64,000 bases of DNA from Athripsodes cinereus (Eukaryota; Arthropoda; Insecta; Trichoptera; Leptoceridae). The notes beneath the pieces were generated by a model. That model did no database searches. It saw nothing but the letters and a program-made list of their open reading frames with translations, and was not told the DNA's origin. The position numbers and the translations under genes were made by a program. The DNA lies in contig OX388312.1 of assembly GCA_947579605.1 (NCBI GenBank), positions 1,116,001 to 1,180,000 of the forward strand. Direction: 5' to 3'. Below are positions 57,728 to 64,000 of this stretch, piece after piece (position 1 is the first letter of the stretch; each line of letters opens with the position of its first letter).

Positions 57728-59294
57728 TAGTGATGGGCGATATATCGATATACGATTCGATTATATCGATAGTTCAGAACAATGCGATTATTCGATAGTA
57801 TCGGAGCAAGTCGATTATTTTAATCGATTATTATAAGTCGATAATTTTAATCGATTATTATATCGATTATTATAAGTCGATTATAACATCGATTATTAAA
57901 AGTCGATTATAACATCGATATAATATATCGACTTGCACAAGTCGATTATAAATGTTCGACTTTTGATCTACCCCTTCAATAATTCGACTTCGACTCGTGT
58001 TAGTCGGTTCTTAGAATTCGATTTCAATACAAGTTGATACTTGCTACTAAAAGTATATTGAAGGACCCACCGACCACCCGGATAGCGCAGAAGTCTGAGG
58101 ACTTCCATAGTATAGTTGGATATACGGATGACCCATGGCCAATATGCATTTAGGTACCTACCTACCTAAGTATAATACAATATTATATTCATACACGACG
58201 CCGTGCCGCCGGACAACACCACAACGATGATGCAGTCAGTCAAATGATTAGTGATCGCTCCATTCCTTGCAATTTTCATAACCTAATAGGAAAACCAAGT
58301 AACTGCCAGATAATAATAATTTGGGAATAATTTAAACTTCTAAGATAAAATTTTGTGGAAGATTTTATTTTTATTTATTTATTCATTCATTTTTAACTGT
58401 ACATTGATTACAAACAATTACATAAAAGGTATACATTCAATACGTATTTTTATTTTAATAAGGAACAATATGTAATTACATAAAAAAAATACATGCATTA
58501 CAATGTTTCATAATATAAAATCATATAACCTAGGTCCTAAAATACTCCCGAACATGGATTGAAATATAATTTCCGCTATATTACTAAGCTAATGAAAATG
58601 AGTGGATAGCAACAAATACAAGTATTAATTATAATAAATACAAAATTACTATACCTACATATTTTTATTGTTTAGCAGATGTAAGTGATGTCTATTTATT
58701 GTACGGTACGGTATTTAAGTAGTTCACGTACAAATAAGTTAACGAGTAGAAGTACATTGTCTGCTTATTCTCCGAAAATACTTTGCTTTACTTGATTAAT
58801 AAATTTCTTCGTTAGATTATAATGTAATATCTTTTAAAGAGCGTTACTAGGGTTTACTATTAAGCTGTCTACAAGTAGAAGATCTCTTAGTAAAAAGAGA
58901 GACACTACTCGCGTAGTTACCTGAACAATTTTGTAGGCAATATTAATATGAGAACGTGAGCATTCACATTTCACAACCGCATCCTTCAACGCATAAAAAC
59001 AAACTGAAATAAAGCGTGAGGAAGTGAGAGGGGAGTAGATGCGTACGTTTCGTTGAATCGTTGACGATAGTTTTGTACTTCGTTTTTCCGAATATAATAC
59101 TATCGTAAGACACGAAAATAACCGACTTCAAAATAATCGATGTTTGTGTTATTCATACCGCGCTACAAATAATCGATACTACTTTGATATATCGATTATT
59201 TTTTACAAGCGAAGTCGATTATTTATATCGATTGTGAATTGTGAACGACTTCGATTATTTCGATTGTAAAATATGATACTATCGCCCATCACTA
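57728..59294. mobile_element. hAT-type element with TCGATTAT arrays
   Basis: The termini are TAGTGATGGGCGATA inverted, and the 8-bp duplication GTCTAGCG is perfect (57720-57727 and 59295-59302). Both ends are packed with TATCGAT, TCGATTAT and AAGTCGATTA units (57745-57960 and 59125-59275). The 1.57-kb body includes a LINE-tail-like segment at 58370-58500 and no transposase, so it is non-autonomous and has itself been invaded. Confidence 0.9.
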
Positions 59295-59419
59295 GTCTAG
59301 CGCACGCATGTGGCAAAACACTGTGGCACTGGATTCAAGACTTTAAAGGACAAGACGCAACCTACATACTTATGTATATATAAACAAATTATATACTAAG
59401 TTAATTTAGTCTTCACAAG

Positions 59420-59755
59420 TATAATTTAAGTGGTACGGTTGATACTGGCAACCAACTAAAATGTTGAAATAACTTTATTTGTCGGATACTTCAGGAGAGA
59501 AAAAAGAAGTCAATGATTTCAAATATCTCGCTCTTAATATGATACTGTCTCGAGATAATCAGACTACTGATCTGTCTTGGATAGGCAGCCTACGGAAATC
59601 TTCTCAAAAGCGGAAAATGTACTACTTAGACGTGCTACCAGTATTGACTTATAGGGCAGAAATTTTAGCTTGCACCATGTCGACCATTAAAATGCATCTC
59701 GTCGCACAAAAAAGCACGAAAGAGCGATGCTACAAATAAAACTCTCTAATGCATA
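59420..59755 (+). pseudogene. RTE-like LINE family C, decayed fragment
   Basis: In frame from about 59479 it reads KKEVNDFKYLALNMILSRDN, then KRKMYYLDVLPVLTYRAEIL. This aligns with EYKYLGHNMVLSRDNQTTE and VLPVLTYGAETL of the 6.9-kb copy. Internal deletions remove part of the sequence and the frame ends early. Confidence 0.75.
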
Positions 59756-59759
59756 AGAA

Positions 59760-62700
59760 ACGCTAAGTTGACTCAATGCTTGGAAACCCTATCAACATAA
59801 TTATTTATGTAGCATTTTTATCAATAATCCGCATTTAATCAAACCCTTTTCTTAGACAGAATCACTTTTTATTTTCTATAATCGACCATTAAATAACTTT
59901 TTTGTTTCAATATATGTCTTATTTTTATGATTTTCGATACAGCATAAGTACAATTAAATTTGACGATTCAATGAACAAAGACTCGTCAACTTTAATATCG
60001 CTCAACATAAAAAAAAAACAAAATTATAATGGAATTTAGTAAAGTATCTTAGAATTTAATATGAGTACGACATCGGCAACTTAATCACCCGAAAAATCAT
60101 CAATTTACGATTACAAATCAACCAAATTCACAAAAACGGAAAATTGGGACTAATAGTCTTTTTTCTTCTACATAATTATTATATACCTATGAATTTAGTT
60201 TCGTATATTTTTTGTTCATCTCCTAAAAGTTTCATCTCTTAGGAATATAATATTCACGCGTTGATTTTTTGTTACTTGAAATACAAATGTCAACGATGTA
60301 TCATTTATCTTGCTTTATTATGTAAGTTTGAGACGTCTTGAAGATTTTTTCAGAAATGTAAATTTTATACTTCTGTGTTAATAAAAAAACTGTGTGCTTG
60401 AGATCTTTATTTACTTATTTTTGAAGAGCAAACAATGTGAAAGTTCGTCATAATTAATGTTTAGTTTGATTAAATTAAATTACTGTGTCTTTCACTTTAA
60501 AACTAAGATTTTATAGATATATTATATCAATTAATAATTGTTCTTGCTGCGAGTAAGTTAGAGGAGACTAAATTGTATAATTAGTTAGGTTAGTTGGAAG
60601 AGATCGCGGCTGTGCGATAAATTCGCCCTATGTATATTGATAATATCTTATTTGAATGCAATTTCCTTCAAAATTGTATGTATTATGATAGTGATCAAGG
60701 TACAGTAAAGAATGAACAAAAAAATACATTTCTATCCCAGCACCATTTTCTTGTTCCCATTTATTGGTTCTCTCGTGTAAACTTTCCTTTTGGATGAAAT
60801 TAAAATTGAATTGATTTTTATAAAACAAAAAAAAACAATATAATCTTAATATTACTTTTTGGACATGTACCAGTGTACATATATTCTAGTTAAAATTAAC
60901 ACTAATTTAAATTTGTTTTATTTGAGACAAGAATTTATTGCATTCTTATATACCTTCTTGTTTAGCAGGATTTATGGCAAATATGAACAAAGTTTTACAT
61001 TCAGATTAAGTTAATTTTATCCATTTTGAGTAATGTAATAAATCATATTACTTGTGAATGTGATTTCGCTAAACAAGTTTGTTAACACGGCGGCAGAGAT
61101 TCCATCCACACTTTTCAACATTTTACAACCAGATTAGTCTCAACATTATGATCAGACATGATAACACAAAAATTCAACAGTCTAATGCCGGGAAAAATTT
61201 ATCTATACAGATATCAAAGGATTATGCTGAAAACGCGGCTTCCAAACATCAGCATTGTTTCTGAAATTTCTGATATGACTAAAAATATTATATAAACAGA
61301 CCTAGAAATCCAAATATTTTTTATTTCTCCTGCTAGTTCTGTATATTTACCTATTTTCTATGCAACGGTTGTTTGAATAATATGTGTATTTGAGACAGTG
61401 ATGTCTATGAGATACGTTAGTTTATTTTGTTTATCATGAAATACTTAATCGAGAATATTATGATGTATTCGACTATGTGTTATTATTGTTTAATCATTAC
61501 ATTAACACCGATCCCGATTTTTTAATAAAAAATGACCTGAATACACCATGAATTTAATCTGCTGACCACTTTATCAGTGGAAGAAAAAGTAATCTACGCA
61601 AAAAAGATAAAACGAACTTCTGATATTTATTGCAAGAATATAGATAGTATAGGTATATATCTACATTTTGAATAAAGAATTTGCTACGTCTTTTTCAGTT
61701 TGTAAAAGGAGTTACGATTTCATAAAGCTTTAAAAACTTTGGTATCGACGGAGACAAAGTAATTGCAGACAATTAAATAAAATAATAACAAAACCAAAGA
61801 CATTTTTGTTTTAAATTTTCATCAAATAATAATAATAATACCTGCCTGCCAAAATCCAAACTTGAAACAATCCAAATAATAATAATAATTACGTTTCTTA
61901 CTAAGGAGATCTGAATTTTCAGGATTAGAAGGGATGCCTGAAGAAAGAATTACGTTCTGAAAATGATGATATTATAACAATATAATAATTATTATTATAG
62001 AAAGACCTTTGCTTCTCGCTTCGGGCTGTTGCGAGGGTTAGAAAGATAAGTCCTATGAACATTGAAGTCCGTTTGTACAAAGGTATATGTATTTACATGT
62101 TTACAATATATATTATATACTGCGAGTATATATATTATAATTTGTCCTAAGTAACAACACTTGAAAATTTATAACAACAAGTTATGTGGTGGAATCTGTC
62201 GAAGTTTGTGTAGAAAGTGAAGACAACTTCTAGTGAAGATGTTTTACTTATGTGGTTGACTCAAAAACTTACATTGTTTAGTAACATGTAACATACGTAA
62301 TACTTTTCTACAATAAATTTTATTATTTAGAATTAAAACAATCTTATTTTCCTCATTGTACATATATAAGTAAAATATTTATCTATAACGTCAACGGCAT
62401 ATCTTATAAGTGAGATAGAATGTAGTTAACATGCAGGTCGTCCTTTTCATAACATTAAAACTAAATGCACAGATTGGGCAGCATATTCAAGATAGGGATT
62501 AAATGTAAGATTTGTGATGTTTTATTCATACAATAACGAAAAAAAAAATTCGAATGCTTTTCATTGCCAAAACTCCAGAACTGAATCACACAGATTTAAT
62601 GAAATTTATTTGAGGGTAGTAAAACTAGTCAATAAAATATATCTATCCATCGCAAGAACAGGACAACTCCATCCTGAGGGGTGTTTCTCCGATCAATTAA

Positions 62701-62910
62701 CATCCTAGAGCATTTTGTAAAAGGAGAAGGAGGACTTGTCAATAAATATTATCATCAATGTTGGGATAGCGTGACAGGTTTTATGCACAAATCTATGAAT
62801 ATTTCAATAAACGTAAACTAAGTTTTTTTACAACTTCAACGTACATTATATAATACCTACTGTATGAACATTTCATTTTACTTGATTTTTTTTTTTAATT
62901 TTTTTTTAAT
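59760..62910. other. AT-rich DNA, mostly featureless
   Basis: A LINE-tail-like block is at 60590-60720 (GTTGGAAGAGATCGCGGC then ATTCGCCCTATG and AAAGAATGAAC). AAT repeats occur near 61828-61845. No gene is seen. Confidence 0.45.
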
Positions 62911-63275
62911 AGTGACATACCAAAGGAATGTGGAATAAAAGTTGGTGTAATAACAAAGATGAATGTAAAAAAGTTACGATGGCTTGGGCATGTGGAAAGA
63001 ATGAATGAGGACAGAATGACCAAGAAGATTTATTTGGCTGAGAGGAATGGTGCTCGAAGACGTGGACGTCCGAGGATCAAATGGCAAGATCATTTAAATC
63101 AAATCCTACAGGACGGTCACGTGTTGAGCACATTGAACAGGAGAGCATGTATGAGGAATTGTATGACAGTGACGGAAGCGAAAGATGTATGCAAGGATAG
63201 AAGGGATAGAAGGAAGTGGCGCTCGATCCTTTCTGCCTACCCCGCGAGGGAAGCTGCGTGATGGTATGTATGATT
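62911..63275 (+). pseudogene. RTE-like LINE family A, 3' end
   Basis: The frame is open from the junction to the stop at 63261: SDIPKECGIKVGVITKMNV, RWLGHVERMNEDRMTKKIY, RRRGRPRIKWQDHLNQILQD and the WRSILSAYPAREAA end. It carries a 9-bp duplication (GATAGAAGG repeated at 63197-63214) that adds three residues without breaking frame. The tail is one GGTATGTATG unit. Confidence 0.82.
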
Positions 63276-63894
63276 TAATTTTAATGTTGCAATGTCATTT
63301 TCTGTATAAATATTTATTTATTCTGTATAAATACTGTCAAAATATTTTTCGACGGACTTTAGGTATGTATTTAAAAAGAGAGAGTTATTCACAATCTTCA
63401 CAGATATTTTTCATCTTTTCAAAGAATTCTTTACTAAAACGATTGATAATAGAAATAATGGTGTAAGAATATGCCGTATTTTTCTGAGTAAGATTTCTTT
63501 AAATAATAAGTGTTTCAGTTTCAGGCTTTCACTCTGTGTCTTATGTACAGCACCAGGCTTGTACATTTCAGGAGGGTTTTATGTTGAGGATGATAAATTA
63601 TTCTGCCTGTATATATTCTTGCTGCTTTTATTTTAGTAAATACCTTGTCTATATTATAATAGTACAAAAAAAGTTATAAGAATGTGTTACAGTTAGCTCT
63701 AAATACAATACAAAATAAGACTTATAAAATGAAATGATTGGTTGTTCAGATGCTTAATATCCTAATAATAGAAAAGAAAAGGATTGTTTGTAAATTTAAC
63801 ACACGAAACTACCATATAAGGCTTAAAAAAGACAACGTCCCAGAACAATACCTTCACATGAAGCTGTCATTGTGTTTTATAAGAGAGAATATCG

Positions 63895-64000
63895 GAGCCT
63901 CTGGTATGTCACCCGGTAGTTAAATTGGACAAAGCACATCTCGCGACAAGATGGGATTGCGGGTTCAAGTCCCGTCCGGGGCACTACCAAATGAGGTGAC
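63895..64000 (+). mobile_element. tRNA-derived SINE, family S3, cut by window end
   Basis: A tRNA-like head has a box A-like TAGTTAAATTGG and a B box GGTTCAAGTCC at 63962-63972, then CGTCCGGGGCA and CCAAATGAGGTGAC. The shared sequence past the tRNA-like part with 34762-34800 shows it is a SINE. Confidence 0.6.

Noticed and set aside
63895..64000. A tRNA gene at the window end
   Set aside because: The A box and acceptor pairing are poor, and the sequence past the tRNA-like part recurs at 34.77 kb, so it is a SINE.

Overview
The window is AT-rich eukaryotic DNA, most likely from an insect and probably a lepidopteran. That reading rests on the mix of repeats: RTE-like LINEs with microsatellite tails, a mariner, hAT-type MITEs, tRNA-derived SINEs and CR1/L2-like LINE ends. 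The species call is inference. I find no host protein-coding gene, no rRNA and no convincing functional tRNA. Nearly everything recognisable is a transposable element or a remnant of one, so the window reads as intergenic or heterochromatin-like accessory DNA.

Layout. 1-6.9 kb: a foldback hairpin at 2.06-2.31 kb whose two arms each carry a hammerhead-ribozyme-like core, a second hairpin, a SINE, a hAT-type MITE with a perfect 8-bp target duplication, and a decayed LINE end. 6.9-8.3 kb: a 5'-truncated LINE with an open reverse-transcriptase frame and a 9-bp target duplication. 8.4-12.4 kb: SINE and LINE fragments. 12.87-21.39 kb: one LTR-type element on the minus strand with unusually long, apparently identical 3306-bp LTRs around a 1.9-kb non-coding core. 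It has a tRNA-Lys-like primer site, a purine tract and a 4-bp target duplication, and resembles a LARD. 21.4-44 kb: scattered LINE 3' ends, more SINE copies, hAT MITEs at 23.9 and 32.5 kb (the latter holding a nested LINE end), and foldback elements at 35.6 and 38.1 kb.

45-52.2 kb is a nest of three same-strand RTE-like LINE copies. A pseudogene copy (45.06-46.54 kb, 11-bp target duplication) precedes a longer copy (46.82-51.06 kb, 13-bp target duplication). That longer copy is split by a foldback element with about 430-bp inverted ends (47.81-50.38 kb), which holds a mariner transposase gene whose start is lost in a 200-N gap. A third, truncated LINE follows directly. 52.3-64 kb: more SINE and LINE fragments, a 1.57-kb hAT-type element rich in TCGATTAT motifs (57.73-59.29 kb), and long AT-rich stretches in which I see nothing definite.

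The elements act as hosts and parasites of one another. The abundant non-tRNA SINE ends in the same stem-loop and GTGA(T/G)GGTATAG tail as the RTE-like LINEs, which suggests those LINEs mobilised it. Several non-autonomous DNA elements carry internal clusters of a motif drawn from their own termini. The hammerhead-like hairpin points to Penelope-like or retrozyme-like parasites. The best candidates for something little described are the hammerhead-bearing foldback family, the insect LARD-like element, and the long-inverted-repeat element at 47.8-50.4 kb.
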